A stretch of 64,000 nucleotides of DNA. Source: Alphaproteobacteria bacterium. GTDB taxonomy: Bacteria > Pseudomonadota > Alphaproteobacteria > Micavibrionales > Micavibrionaceae. The notes beneath the pieces are model-generated. The model had not been told where the DNA came from, searched no databases, and saw nothing but the letters and a program-made list of their open reading frames with translations. Below are positions 1 through 8,319 of this stretch, piece by piece. The stretch is from contig JAJFGR010000007.1 in NCBI GenBank assembly GCA_021776025.1, positions 186,001 to 250,000 on the forward strand, read 5' to 3'. Both the position numbers and the translations under genes were made by a program. How positions within the stretch are numbered: position 1 is the first letter of the stretch; each line of letters starts with the position of its first letter.

Positions 1-640
1 CTTTTATCTGCAATTCGATGGTGCCATTGGGGCTTATAAAGATGGTTTTTAATTGGCTGGTCTTGGCTATCGGGCTCGATAAGCGGGCCCACTCGTCTTT
101 ATGTTTTGCCGAGCAAATCAGGTAGTCTAAATGCTCAATATCCTCTGCAGATATGTCAAAACGTGGGGAGGCATTCAGGATTGTTGTTGCCCCTTTTTCT
201 TTTGCTGTTTTGAGGGCTTTTGAATTTTCTTCTGCGGGCAGTTCGGTTTGCATGAGAAGGATGCTTTGTTCGTTCAAGACATCCTCAGGAATTTGATCCG
301 CTGTAGCTTTGGCACTGGCTCCTAGGGCTATAATTGTACGGTTTTCATGTTCGAGGCGAATGGCCGTGCCGGTTTGAACTTTTTCAGTTTTGGCGACCCC
401 GGAGGTGATGACGCCATGCTTGCGCAGGCGCAAGAGGATATGTTTTGCGAGTTCGTCATCGCCGGTTTTGCTGACAACTGCGGTTTTTGCGCCAGCCTTG
501 GTGGCCGCAAGCGCTTGCAGGCCGCCTTTACCGCCGACGCTATTTTTGTAATGTTTGCTGAATTCGAATTGCTCATATCGCTGTTCAGCGTCTGTTTCAA
601 CGCGGATAAGCTGTAAGATACTTCCAAAAACATAGATCAT
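1..640 (-). CDS. PfkB/ribokinase-family sugar kinase, C-terminus outside window
   Basis: Reading the minus strand from the ATG at 640 gives an open frame that runs off the left edge (about 213 codons). The N-terminus has the ribokinase-like glycine signature GGKGG at residues 36-40, followed by a helix ending in TKAGAK and then VSKTGDDE, as in ribokinase and related carbohydrate kinases that phosphorylate a sugar with ATP in the cytoplasm. In classical ribokinases the glycines are followed by A-N-Q; here they are followed by G-L-Q, so the substrate-contacting Asn appears replaced by Leu and the substrate is uncertain. The gene is divergent from hemA, with about 157 bases between the two starts. 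The catalytic GAGD segment lies outside the window. Confidence 0.75.
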   Translation of the reverse strand, partial: MIYVFGSILQLIRVETDAEQRYEQFEFSKHYKNSVGGKGGLQALAATKAGAKTAVVSKTGDDELAKHILLRLRKHGVITSGVAKTEKVQTGTAIRLEHENRTIIALGASAKATADQIPEDVLNEQSILLMQTELPAEENSKALKTAKEKGATTILNASPRFDISAEDIEHLDYLICSAKHKDEWARLSSPIAKTSQLKTIFISPNGTIELQIK

Positions 641-797
641 AAATCTTGAAACCCTGCGATTGTGTGTTAAGAAAGCGAACCAACTCTGGCCAATCGATAA
701 TGTTATCTTTTATACTATAAAGACGCGTTTGATATGCATTGTTTTTTTATGAATTTATCGGGCGCGGGGGACAATAAGAATAAGGATAAAATAAACC

Positions 798-2039
798 ATG
801 TTAGATTTTGATTATCTGGGCCATTTCGAAGAGTGTATTGAAGGCGTTAAAAAAGAGGGACGTTACCGCAGTTTTGCAAACCTAGAGCGGATTGCCGGGC
901 AGTTTCCGAAGGCCATATATCGGCCGGCTGATGGCGGGGCCTCTCGTGAAGTGACGATCTGGTGCAGCAATGATTATCTGGGTATGGGGCAGCATCCGGT
1001 TGTAGTTAAGGCCGCGAAAGAAGCATTGGAGAATTCCGGCGCGGGCGCGGGCGGTACGCGCAATATTTCCGGCACAACGCGGTATCATGTTGAACTAGAA
1101 GAAAGTCTTGCTGATCTTCATCAAAAAGAGGCAGCCTTGGTGTTTTCATCCGGTTATGTTGCTAATGAAGGGGCGCTGGGAACCTTGGGCAAGATGTTAC
1201 CGGAGTGTGTAATTTTTTCTGATGAAATGAATCATGCCTCGATGATTCACGGGATGCGCGATTCAAGGGCTGAGAAAAAGATATTCCGTCATAATGATCT
1301 GGCGCATTTGGAAGAGCTTTTACAAAGTGTTGATGCTTTAAACCCTGGCCGCCCGAAAGTGATTGCGTTTGAATCTGTATATTCTATGGATGGCGATATT
1401 GCGCCAATTAAAGAAATCTGCGATTTAGCCGACAAGTATAATGCGATGACGTATTTGGATGAAGTGCATGGCGTTGGTCTTTATGGGGCGCGCGGCGGCG
1501 GTGTGGCGGAAGAACGTGGTTTGATGGGCCGTATTGATGTGATTGAAGGCACGTTCGGCAAGGCTTATGGCTGTATGGGCGGGTTTATTACCGGGCAGGC
1601 CGCGGTTGTTGATGTGATACGCAGTTTTGCTTCGAGCTTTATCTTTACAACGTCTTTGCCGCCAGCCGTTTTGGCCGGAGCGCGCGCGGCCGTAGAGCAT
1701 TTGAAGGTTTCGGATATCGAGCGGGCGAAGATGCGCCGCAATGTGAAGCTGTTTAAAGACATGCTGGAGGCAGAGAATCTGCCGTATATGCGCGCCGAAA
1801 GTCATATTGTGCCGTTGATTGTTGGTGAGCCGAATTGCTGCCGCGAGGTTTCACAAATTTTGATGAATGAGCATAATATATATGTGCAGCCGATTAATTA
1901 TCCGACAGTGCCAAAGGGGACAGAGCGTCTGCGCTTGACCGCGAGCGCCGCGCATTCGATTGATGATGTAAAGCATATGGCGAATACCTTGCAGTATATG
2001 TGGGAAACGCATCATGCTCTCATGAAGGCTGTGGCTTAG
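798..2039 (+). CDS. hemA: 5-aminolevulinate synthase
   Basis: Condenses glycine and succinyl-CoA to 5-aminolevulinate, the first step of the C4 (Shemin) haem pathway, using pyridoxal phosphate. The 413-residue length fits bacterial ALAS. Visible motifs are CSNDYLGMG near residue 56, [14 protein letters not shown] near 80, the PLP-contact DEVHGVG at 221-227 and the Schiff-base lysine in EGTFGKAYG at Lys255. The whole length aligns with the alpha-oxoamine synthase fold. Close relatives such as KBL and BioF are the only alternatives, but the N-terminal segment and GTFGKAYG favour ALAS. The C4 pathway marks the host as an alphaproteobacterium. An AGGA ribosome-binding site lies about 12 bases upstream of the ATG. 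A GC hairpin at 2098 follows the stop. Confidence 0.97.
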   Translation: MLDFDYLGHFEECIEGVKKEGRYRSFANLERIAGQFPKAIYRPADGGASREVTIWCSNDYLGMGQHPVVVKAAKEALENSGAGAGGTRNISGTTRYHVELEESLADLHQKEAALVFSSGYVANEGALGTLGKMLPECVIFSDEMNHASMIHGMRDSRAEKKIFRHNDLAHLEELLQSVDALNPGRPKVIAFESVYSMDGDIAPIKEICDLADKYNAMTYLDEVHGVGLYGARGGGVAEERGLMGRIDVIEGTFGKAYGCMGGFITGQAAVVDVIRSFASSFIFTTSLPPAVLAGARAAVEHLKVSDIERAKMRRNVKLFKDMLEAENLPYMRAESHIVPLIVGEPNCCREVSQILMNEHNIYVQPINYPTVPKGTERLRLTASAAHSIDDVKHMANTLQYMWETHHALMKAVA

Positions 2040-2097
2040 TTTCAGCTTCCATATTTTACGTGTGAATGTTGTCAAATTACGGTGAATCCTTATAGAC

Positions 2098-2112
2098 GTC
2101 CGCTTCGCGGAC
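2098..2112 (+). terminator. Hairpin downstream of hemA
   Basis: A 6-bp GC-rich stem (GTCCGC/GCGGAC) with a three-base TTC loop begins 59 bases after the hemA stop. Only an imperfect T-rich run (ATAATGTTTT) follows, so it is a possible but weak intrinsic terminator. Confidence 0.4.
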
Positions 2113-2149
2113 ATAATGTTTTCTAATCAGGCTTCGCTTAAAGAAAACC

Positions 2150-2175
2150 TAAAAAAGCCCGCGAAATGCGAGCTT
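2150..2175 (-). terminator. Intrinsic terminator of the small YjfB-like gene
   Basis: On the minus strand a 7-bp stem (AGCTCGC/GCGGGCT, one G-T pair) with a 5-base loop is followed by six T residues. It lies about 25 bases after the stop codon of the small gene at 2200-2379, which supports that gene being expressed. Confidence 0.6.
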
Positions 2176-2199
2176 GGTGTTTTTTATGAAGGCGCGGTT

Positions 2200-2379
2200 T
2201 TAAGCGTGTCTGTTTACATTTGTGCCGCGGGAACTGCTGAGCGGAGCGGAGCGTGCGGATTGGTCAATGATTTGGGCGATAGCCTCAGCCTGCTCTGCAG
2301 ATTGCTTAATCACGGAAAGAGCCACATTCTGACGAAGAATGGCTGATTCTGTTGCTATGCTTGCTGGAACGGCTGTCAT
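2200..2379 (-). CDS. Small YjfB-like putative motility protein (59 aa)
   Basis: A 59-codon frame starts at the ATG at 2379 and ends in TAA at 2200-2202. The product begins MTAVPASIATESA and continues with an amphipathic helix (NVALSVIKQSAEQAEAIAQII) and a Ser/Arg-rich polar tail. The pattern of a short acidic start, a V-x-x-S/A-V-L/I-K helix and about 60 residues resembles the small YjfB-type proteins annotated as putative motility proteins; that assignment rests on general resemblance only. A terminator directly follows on the same strand, and the neighbouring downstream genes encode a CheY-like receiver pair. The overlapping 76-codon plus-strand frame has no such support. Confidence 0.5.
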   Translation of the reverse strand: MTAVPASIATESAILRQNVALSVIKQSAEQAEAIAQIIDQSARSAPLSSSRGTNVNRHA

Positions 2380-2460
2380 TGGTTCAAATCCTTTGATTCC
2401 CTATACTTATAGAATACTACCAGAATCTTAATATTTCTTAAAGGTTTAGGGTGAAAAAAC

Positions 2461-2952
2461 TTAAGTTTTGTACTTTTTAAAGTAGCGTGTACAGGCTTGG
2501 TGGAGTTCTTGCACGAGGGTATAGCCTGCTTTACCGCCGTCACCTTTGAGATCACTTTTGATTATGATTTGAATGGCGTTTTCGTGGGCCTTGATGATAT
2601 CAATGGCTTCTTCGTTGTAATCGTTCACGGTTTCCATGAATTGGAGGCAGATATCGGCAACATCGGTTAAAAGGCGGTATTTGAACATGCCGCCATTTGC
2701 TTTGAGCTGCATAATTGGGAAAACCATTTCATCTTTTTCAAAGGTTTGTTTCTGATCGATTTTCTTGATGGCATCTTCGGTGGCTTTGCTTAAATTTGCG
2801 GCCAGCTTGCGGGCAATAGGGCGAAAGTCCATGTCAAAATCATCCATGACGATTTGTGCACGTTCAAGGCGCTCTTGGGGGATGCCGCCACCTCCGACTT
2901 TCATTTTGAGTTGGTTTGGTGGGTTGATGAATTTTACTTTTTTAGAGCTCAT
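2461..2952 (-). CDS. Conserved hypothetical partner of CheY-like regulator
   Basis: A 163-residue soluble protein with no family I can name for certain. It opens with a conserved-looking segment (VKFINPPNQLKMKVGGGG), followed by helices rich in Lys, Asp and Glu. It contains no membrane segment or signal peptide. The gene starts 6 bases after the stop of the receiver gene at 2959-3528, on the same strand, so the two are almost certainly co-transcribed. This suggests a role in the same phosphorelay or motility control, as an output or phosphatase-like partner; that role is inferred only from position. Confidence 0.6.
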   Translation of the reverse strand: MSSKKVKFINPPNQLKMKVGGGGIPQERLERAQIVMDDFDMDFRPIARKLAANLSKATEDAIKKIDQKQTFEKDEMVFPIMQLKANGGMFKYRLLTDVADICLQFMETVNDYNEEAIDIIKAHENAIQIIIKSDLKGDGGKAGYTLVQELHQACTRYFKKYKT

Positions 2953-2958
2953 GAGCGT

Positions 2959-3528
2959 TTAAATCTTTTTGGCTTCTTCGCTGAGTTTTTTCAAGATGTC
3001 GAGCGCTTCGGGATCTGGTGCATTTACATCATCTTTTAAAGCATCATGATCACGGCGGCGCGGGCCAACATAATCTTTGATCCTTTTGCGACGGCGATCG
3101 GGTCCGAAGAATTCTTCTGTTGAAACAAACTGGCGAGGTTTTTCGATGATTTGAAAGACGCGGGCATAAAGGTCTTTGGCCGTAAAAGGTTTAACAAGAA
3201 ATTCGGTGATGCCACTATCGCGGGCGCCCTCTACGCGGAGTTTTGAGCTGAAGCCGGTCATCATAATGACGGGGACAAACGCATTAGGGGATGCGGGATC
3301 GGTACGGATTTTTTTGATGAATTCGAGGCCGTCGGTTGGCTCCATCAGCCAATCTGTGATAATGAAATCCGGGTTGTTTTTACAGGTGAGTTCGAAAGCT
3401 TCGTCGCCGTTTTCGGCTAGAAATATCTGCGAAAAGCCAAAGCTCTCTAGCACAGTTTTGGTCAGCGCCAACATGGGTTTCATGTCGTCTGCAATTAGAA
3501 CTTTAATATCACCAAGATCATAAGCCAT
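2959..3528 (-). CDS. CheY-like response regulator receiver protein
   Basis: Residues 1-130 form a receiver domain: acidic pair Asp14/Asp15, phospho-acceptor Asp59 in FIITDWLMEP, a Thr in MMTGF, and the conserved Lys in FLVKPFTA. The remaining 60 residues are basic (GPDRRRKRIKDYVGPRRR) and contain no DNA-binding output domain that I recognise. It is therefore a single-domain regulator with an unusual tail, acting in the cytoplasm downstream of an unknown histidine kinase. It is the first gene of a two-gene unit with the partner at 2461-2952. About 110 bases separate its start from the converging decarboxylase operon upstream, enough for a promoter. Confidence 0.85.
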   Translation of the reverse strand: MAYDLGDIKVLIADDMKPMLALTKTVLESFGFSQIFLAENGDEAFELTCKNNPDFIITDWLMEPTDGLEFIKKIRTDPASPNAFVPVIMMTGFSSKLRVEGARDSGITEFLVKPFTAKDLYARVFQIIEKPRQFVSTEEFFGPDRRRKRIKDYVGPRRRDHDALKDDVNAPDPEALDILKKLSEEAKKI

Positions 3529-3639
3529 TTGGGTATAATAGACCGCTTTTGTAAAAAAGGTTTAAATGGTTGAATTATTTTGCACTTTTACATCATAGCA
3601 GATCAAGATTAAAATATCTTAAGTTCACAATCTTCGCTT

Positions 3640-4182
3640 TTATGCGCTGAAAAGCCCTTTAAACCGGTGGTGGACATCGATGGCGTGCATGCCGGGGCCG
3701 GGCGGGAGCTGGCCGGGTTCAATTTTCGCATGCACAAAATGTGGGCCGTTTTGAGGGTTGAGGCCGTCCATTCCGGCAAGGTCTACAGTGTTTTGGAAGC
3801 CTGGGTAGGTGGCTGAGATGTTATTCCAGTTTACGCCGTTGCTTGGAGCCGGGAGTGATTTTGTGAATTCGTAAATGCCATTATTCATGACGACAACCAT
3901 AAGGTTAGAAGGTTTTGTGTTTGATATTGTTGCGAGTGAGGTCATGTTCATGGCTAGCGCGCCATCACCGCAAGCAGCAATCACTAGCCGATCTTTATGC
4001 GCGGTAGCTACGCCGAGCGCTACAGAAGAGGCCATGCCCATGGGGCCGGAGAGGTATAGATTTTCGGGGCGGTCTTTGGCGGCTTTTAGCCAGAGGGATT
4101 GCGAGCCGATATCTGAAACGATGAGGGCATTATGTTTTTCAGCAAACGCGGCCAGAATTTCAAATGCTTCTGATTGCTTCAT
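3640..4182 (-). CDS. TPP-dependent decarboxylase, PP-domain (beta) subunit
   Basis: A 180-residue protein covering only the pyrophosphate-binding domain of a thiamin diphosphate enzyme. The TPP/Mg signature is visible as GDGALAMNM, followed about 25 residues later by MNNGIYE. Together with the upstream gene it matches the split sulfopyruvate/phosphonopyruvate decarboxylase architecture (ComD/ComE style), in which two small chains make up one enzyme. Which of the two keto acids is the substrate cannot be told from sequence, and no phosphonate or coenzyme M genes are nearby. It overlaps the alpha-subunit gene by four bases (ATGA), implying translational coupling and equimolar synthesis. Confidence 0.8.
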   Translation of the reverse strand: MKQSEAFEILAAFAEKHNALIVSDIGSQSLWLKAAKDRPENLYLSGPMGMASSVALGVATAHKDRLVIAACGDGALAMNMTSLATISNTKPSNLMVVVMNNGIYEFTKSLPAPSNGVNWNNISATYPGFQNTVDLAGMDGLNPQNGPHFVHAKIEPGQLPPGPGMHAIDVHHRFKGLFSA

Positions 4183-4664
4183 GATTTTAATCCCTCATAC
4201 AAGGTGATGAAGGCGGGCTCGCCCGCGCCCTCAGATCTTGCCATGGCTTTGGGGATGTTGGTTGGCAAGTCTTCCCAAGAAGAAGGATGGGTAAACAAGC
4301 TCATGGCGCGGGTTGTTGCTTCAAAGCTTCTGTATTTGTTGGGGTCGTAGCTGTTTGAATCGTTGATGCCGCCGCGATTGGCGACGAGACAGACGAACGG
4401 GGTTTGGTATTTTTGACACAGCGTGGTGAACGCGCCAATGGCATTGAGAAAGCCTGAATTCTGGATCAGGACCATAGAGCGTTTACCGCTCATGGCTATG
4501 CCAGAGGCGATGCCAAAGCATTCCTCTTCGCGGGCTGCGGCGATATAATCGAAACGCTTGTCTTCGCTTAGTCCCTTTATCAGCGGGACAAGCCAGCCAT
4601 CGGGCACGCCGGTTGTTGTGTGGATATTGTGTTGATCGAGTGCATCGAGAATATTTTTAATCAT
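4179..4664 (-). CDS. TPP-dependent decarboxylase, Pyr-domain (alpha) subunit
   Basis: A 161-residue protein corresponding to the pyrimidine-binding domain of TPP enzymes. It contains the activating glutamate in [13 protein letters not shown] and the typical [15 protein letters not shown] strand-helix seen in phosphonopyruvate/sulfopyruvate decarboxylase alpha chains. It must pair with the product of 3640-4182 to form an active site. The GVPDGWL segment near residue 20 is also typical of this group. The gene is sandwiched in a three-gene overlapping unit with a pterin dehydratase upstream and the beta subunit downstream. Confidence 0.8.
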   Translation of the reverse strand: MIKNILDALDQHNIHTTTGVPDGWLVPLIKGLSEDKRFDYIAAAREEECFGIASGIAMSGKRSMVLIQNSGFLNAIGAFTTLCQKYQTPFVCLVANRGGINDSNSYDPNKYRSFEATTRAMSLFTHPSSWEDLPTNIPKAMARSEGAGEPAFITLYEGLKS

Positions 4665-4963
4665 GATGTATAGTCGTCAATCTCTTTCGCCATTGCAAGA
4701 TCACGCGCAGAGATACCCCCTGCATCGTGAGTGGTTAGAATTATTTCTACGCGGTTATAGATGTTTGACCATTCGGGGTGGTGGTCCATTTCTTCGGCGA
4801 GGGTGGCGACGCGGGACATGAAAGCCCAAGCTTCGTTAAAGTTTTTAAATTTGAAGTGTTTTTCGATGGCTTCGCTATTTTCGACGAGGCTCCAACCTTC
4901 TAAAGTTTGCATGTGATCATTTAGGCTCTGTGGATCAATTTTTTCAATTTTTGCGCTTGGCAT
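4661..4963 (-). CDS. Pterin-4a-carbinolamine dehydratase
   Basis: A 100-residue PCD/DCoH-family protein. The signature [EMDHHPEW...[16 protein letters not shown]] is present, with the catalytic His pair at residues 61-62, so the enzyme should dehydrate 4a-hydroxytetrahydrobiopterin formed by aromatic amino acid hydroxylases. No hydroxylase gene is in view. The gene overlaps the decarboxylase alpha gene by four bases (ATGA), an unexpected coupling of pterin recycling with a keto-acid decarboxylase. It is the first gene of the unit, and the roughly 118 bases before it, shared with the divergent gene at 5082, should hold the promoter. Confidence 0.9.
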   Translation of the reverse strand: MPSAKIEKIDPQSLNDHMQTLEGWSLVENSEAIEKHFKFKNFNEAWAFMSRVATLAEEMDHHPEWSNIYNRVEIILTTHDAGGISARDLAMAKEIDDYTS

Positions 4964-5081
4964 TGTTCATATTCCTGTTTGGGCGTAGCCTCTAGTTTCA
5001 AGAATCATTTTGTAGGTGTAAATCCGCTTTTGTCTTTGTGACAGTTGGCGGGCGCTGCGTCAAGATTCGGGGATAGGGACT

Positions 5082-5513
5082 ATGAGTGCAAAACAAATCA
5101 TCATGAATTTTTCTGTGCCGCCAAGCCCGGATGATTTAGACGTGATGGCCGCCTCGATTATGGAGACTTTGCCGGAGGAGATTCTGGAGTTTGCCGAAGG
5201 GATGGCGGTATCTATGGAAGATTTTCCTGATGAAACTACTGAGCAGGAGATGGAGCTTGATGATCCATATGAGCTGCTCGCGCTTTACAAAAGTGGCAAG
5301 GAAATTTCGCCCGGCGTTGAGAAGAAAACAGCTAACGACGATGATATTTTGTTTTTATACCGTAGGCCGATTTTGGATATGTGGTGCGAAAGCGGTGATG
5401 ATCTGGGCATGTTGCTTCGCCAAGTGATTATTGAAGAGCTGGGCAAACATTTCGATTTCTCTGATGATGAAATTGAAGAAATGAATGGGCGTCATTTCCA
5501 AGGCATGCTCTAG
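5082..5513 (+). CDS. Zincin-like metallopeptidase-family protein with degenerate HExxH motif
   Basis: A 143-residue acidic protein. Its layout (an N-terminal EEILEFAEGMAVSMEDFP, a central ILFLYRRPILDMWC and a C-terminal helix before HFDFSDDEIEEMN) matches the short zincin-like family (DUF1025, Zincin_1) common in alphaproteobacteria. Family members normally carry HExGHHFGLSDE. Here the aligned stretch is E118-E119-L-G-K122-H123-F, so both expected zinc-binding histidines of HExxH are replaced and only the third His remains. The protein is therefore probably not a peptidase. It stands alone, divergent from the pterin dehydratase operon and convergent with htpG. Confidence 0.75.
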   Translation: MSAKQIIMNFSVPPSPDDLDVMAASIMETLPEEILEFAEGMAVSMEDFPDETTEQEMELDDPYELLALYKSGKEISPGVEKKTANDDDILFLYRRPILDMWCESGDDLGMLLRQVIIEELGKHFDFSDDEIEEMNGRHFQGML

Positions 5514-5640
5514 CCTTCGTCTTTTGGGCTGCAAATCCCGGTTTTTTGCGCTTCCGTTTCTCAAATACCAATATGTATTATCCGATACGGTTCTCAAAAA
5601 CCGTAATTTCGCCACAAAATACTTTGGCTTGTGTTTTTAG

Positions 5641-7560
5641 TTAAAGGCCTTTTTCCATGAAGGAAGCCATGCGACGGGCGAAGCCTGCGGGGTCTTTCAC
5701 CGGTTCACCTTGAATGATTTTAGCTTGATCGAACAGTAATGATGCGGCGTCTTTGAAGGCGTCGCTTTTTGGTTTCAGGGTTTCGAGTTTTTGGATAAGG
5801 CCGTGGCCCATGTTGATTTCGAGAACAGGCTTTGAATCGCCGGCATATTTTTGATGAATTTTCAGGACGCGTTCCATATGCATGTCAACGCCGCCGTCGG
5901 GCGCGACGAGGCAGACAGGAGAGTCTGTGAGGCGGCTTGAGATGCGGACTTCGGATACATCTTCATCTAAAAGTTTTTGGAGATTTTCGAGCAGGTCTTT
6001 GTGCTCTTCGGCCTCTTTAGCGGTTTCTTTTTCGTCTTTTTTGTTGCCAAGGTCGATATCGCCTTTTGTGACGGACTTAAAAGTTTTGCCTTTGTATTCG
6101 GTGGCGTTTTGCAGCCAGAAATCATCGATGGTGTCGGTGAAGAACATGACTTCGATGCCCTTGGCTTTGAAACCTTCAATCTGCGGAGAGTTTTTCAAGC
6201 TCTCGAGGTTTTCACCAGAGATGTAATAGATGTCTTTTTGGTCTTCATCCATGCGTTCGATGTATTGTTCGAGGGAGACGAATTTTTCGCCTTCTTCGTG
6301 GGTGGAATAGAAACGGCAAATTTTGAAAATCGCATCGCGGTGTTCGATGGCATCATAGAGGCCTTCTTTTAGCGCTGCGCCAAATTGGCCCCAGAATGTG
6401 ATGAAGCCGGGCCAGTCATCGCGGGAGAGTTTATCAAGATCGCTCAAGATGCGTTTGGTTGTTGAGGTGCGGATTTTGGCGATGATCGGATTGTATTGCA
6501 GGCTTTCGCGGGAGATGTTGAGCGGTAAATCTTCAGAATCAACAACGCCGCGGACAAAGCGCAGCCAAGGATAGGTGAGGCCTTCGACGTTATCGGAAAT
6601 AAAGACGCGGCGAACATAAAGACGCATAGAGGCTTGACGAGATGGATCGTAAAGATCCCACGGGCGCATGGTTGGCACGAACAGCAGCGCGTTGAATTCG
6701 ATTTTACCTTCGGCGCGCCAGTGTGAAGTCAGCAGCGGTTCATCAAAGCCGTGGGTGATGTGTTTATAAAACTCATCATATTGTTCAGGTGTGACGTCTT
6801 GTTTTGAACGCGTCCAGATGGCTTGGGCTTTGTTAATCGGCTGGCCTTCGCCGCTATCAGTTTCGGCGGGTGTGCCGAGGAAAATTTTAACATCGATATG
6901 GTCGGAATAGGTTTCAACGGTTTGTTTGATTTTTTCATCGAGAAGAAAATCGCAGCCTTCATCTTTGATGTTGAGGGTGACGGCGGTGCCGCGATCGCCA
7001 TCGAGTTTGGTTTCTTCTTCGGTGGTTGCTTTGCGAACGTTGAAGCCGGACGCGCCGTCGGATTCCCACGTCCAGATTGCTTTTGATCCAGCTTTGCGGG
7101 ATGTGACGGTGACGTAGTCAGCAACCATATAGGATGCGTAAAAGCCGACGCCGAATTGACCGATGAGTTTTAAAGGGTCTTCACCTTTGCCGGCTTTGCT
7201 CATTTTGTCCATGAGAGCGGCGGTGCCGGATTTGGCGATGGTGCCGAGATGGTCGATTAATTCTGCTTTGCCCATGCCGATACCGTTATCGGTGATGGTC
7301 AGTGTTCTTGTGTCCGTATCTTTATAGATGTGGATGCGGAAATTGGCGTTATCGGCAGTGAGGTCCGGTTTTTGAATAGCGTCATAACGCAGGCGGTCGC
7401 AGGCATCGGCGCTGTTGGAAATGAGCTCGCGCAGGAAGACATCGTGATTGGTATAAAGCGCGTTGGCGACAATGTTCAGCAGGCGCGAGACATCGGCGCT
7501 GAAATTCATTTGTTCATTGTCTTCATTATTCTTTGGGTCTTTTTTTGCAGTCGCAGTCAT
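5641..7560 (-). CDS. htpG: Molecular chaperone HtpG (Hsp90 family)
   Basis: An ATP-dependent cytosolic chaperone of 639 residues, the usual length. The GHKL ATPase domain shows Glu45 and Asn49 (LRELISNSADA), DNGIGM at 91-96 and the glycine-rich lid GQFGVGF at 134-140. The middle domain (with LPLNISRE and the catalytic Arg loop) and the C-terminal dimerisation domain follow. An extra polar N-terminal segment of about 17 residues (KKDPKNNEDNEQ) precedes the fold. The pdxH gene lies just upstream on the same strand with a 24-base gap, so the two may be transcribed together. Confidence 0.98.
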   Translation of the reverse strand: MTATAKKDPKNNEDNEQMNFSADVSRLLNIVANALYTNHDVFLRELISNSADACDRLRYDAIQKPDLTADNANFRIHIYKDTDTRTLTITDNGIGMGKAELIDHLGTIAKSGTAALMDKMSKAGKGEDPLKLIGQFGVGFYASYMVADYVTVTSRKAGSKAIWTWESDGASGFNVRKATTEEETKLDGDRGTAVTLNIKDEGCDFLLDEKIKQTVETYSDHIDVKIFLGTPAETDSGEGQPINKAQAIWTRSKQDVTPEQYDEFYKHITHGFDEPLLTSHWRAEGKIEFNALLFVPTMRPWDLYDPSRQASMRLYVRRVFISDNVEGLTYPWLRFVRGVVDSEDLPLNISRESLQYNPIIAKIRTSTTKRILSDLDKLSRDDWPGFITFWGQFGAALKEGLYDAIEHRDAIFKICRFYSTHEEGEKFVSLEQYIERMDEDQKDIYYISGENLESLKNSPQIEGFKAKGIEVMFFTDTIDDFWLQNATEYKGKTFKSVTKGDIDLGNKKDEKETAKEAEEHKDLLENLQKLLDEDVSEVRISSRLTDSPVCLVAPDGGVDMHMERVLKIHQKYAGDSKPVLEINMGHGLIQKLETLKPKSDAFKDAASLLFDQAKIIQGEPVKDPAGFARRMASFMEKGL

Positions 7561-7584
7561 TTACTTCTCTTTTGTTATGGGCCT

Positions 7585-8190
7585 TTAAGGGCAAAGCCAG
7601 TGGGCCGTCCAATTGCCGTCACTGGTTTTAGTATAGACGAAGCGTGTGTGCAAGCGGTCCTTATCCGCTATCCAGAATTCGATTGAATTGGGGACGAGGC
7701 GATATCCCTTCCAATATTCGGGGCGAGGAATGTTATCGGCACCGGCAAATTCGTCTTCGTATTTTTTAACGGCAGCTTCGAGTTCTGCCCATTTATCGAA
7801 AGGTTGTGATTGTTTGGATGCCCATGCGCCGATCTGACGTTCGATGGGGCGCGTGTCGAAATATTCGTTTGCTTCATCTTGAGCAGCCATTTCTATACGT
7901 CCTTCAATACGGATTTGCTTGCGGATGGATTTCCAATAGAGGCACATGGCCGCTTTTGGATTATCCGTCATATCCTGACCTTTGCGGCTGTCGGCATTGG
8001 TGTGGAATTTAAATCCTTTTTCATCGAAGCCTTTGATGAGCACCATGCGGTTGGACGGGTTGCCTTCGGAATCGCAGGTGGCGAGGCACACAGCTTCTGG
8101 ATCGTTCGGTTCTGACTTAACGGCGTCGGCTAGCCAGTCCTGACACAGCTCGATCGGGTTGTTTCCATATTTTTGAATTATTTCATTCAT
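7585..8190 (-). CDS. pdxH: Pyridoxamine 5'-phosphate oxidase
   Basis: Oxidises pyridoxine or pyridoxamine 5'-phosphate to pyridoxal 5'-phosphate with FMN and O2, supplying the cofactor used by HemA and CysK in this window. The product ends with the family signature EFWIADKDRLHTRFVYT; FMN-contacting NRMVLIKGFDEKGFKFHTNADSRKG and QIRIEGRIE are also present. The frame extends upstream to a TTG at 8283, but the ATG at 8190 (MNEIIQKYG) gives the usual family N-terminus, so I choose it (201 residues). Downstream lies htpG on the same strand. Confidence 0.95.
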   Translation of the reverse strand: MNEIIQKYGNNPIELCQDWLADAVKSEPNDPEAVCLATCDSEGNPSNRMVLIKGFDEKGFKFHTNADSRKGQDMTDNPKAAMCLYWKSIRKQIRIEGRIEMAAQDEANEYFDTRPIERQIGAWASKQSQPFDKWAELEAAVKKYEDEFAGADNIPRPEYWKGYRLVPNSIEFWIADKDRLHTRFVYTKTSDGNWTAHWLCP

Positions 8191-8319
8191 GGTTTCTTTG
8201 TAACGAAGGGTAACAAAATTTGAAACGTATAATGTTTTGCATGCGAATAAATACCATATAAGCTGCGTGCATAAGAATCGCAAAAAGCTCTTGAGCTTAA
8301 AATTAGGAAAGGCGAAAAT

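Noticed and set aside
2116-2346. 76-codon plus-strand frame after hemA
   Set aside because: It overlaps the opposite-strand small gene, which has a helix-like product and its own terminator; the plus frame runs through that terminator and has no start signal.
5578-5605. Terminator between the zincin-like gene and htpG
   Set aside because: ACGGTT/AACCGT forms only a short stem with no T-run; too weak to call.
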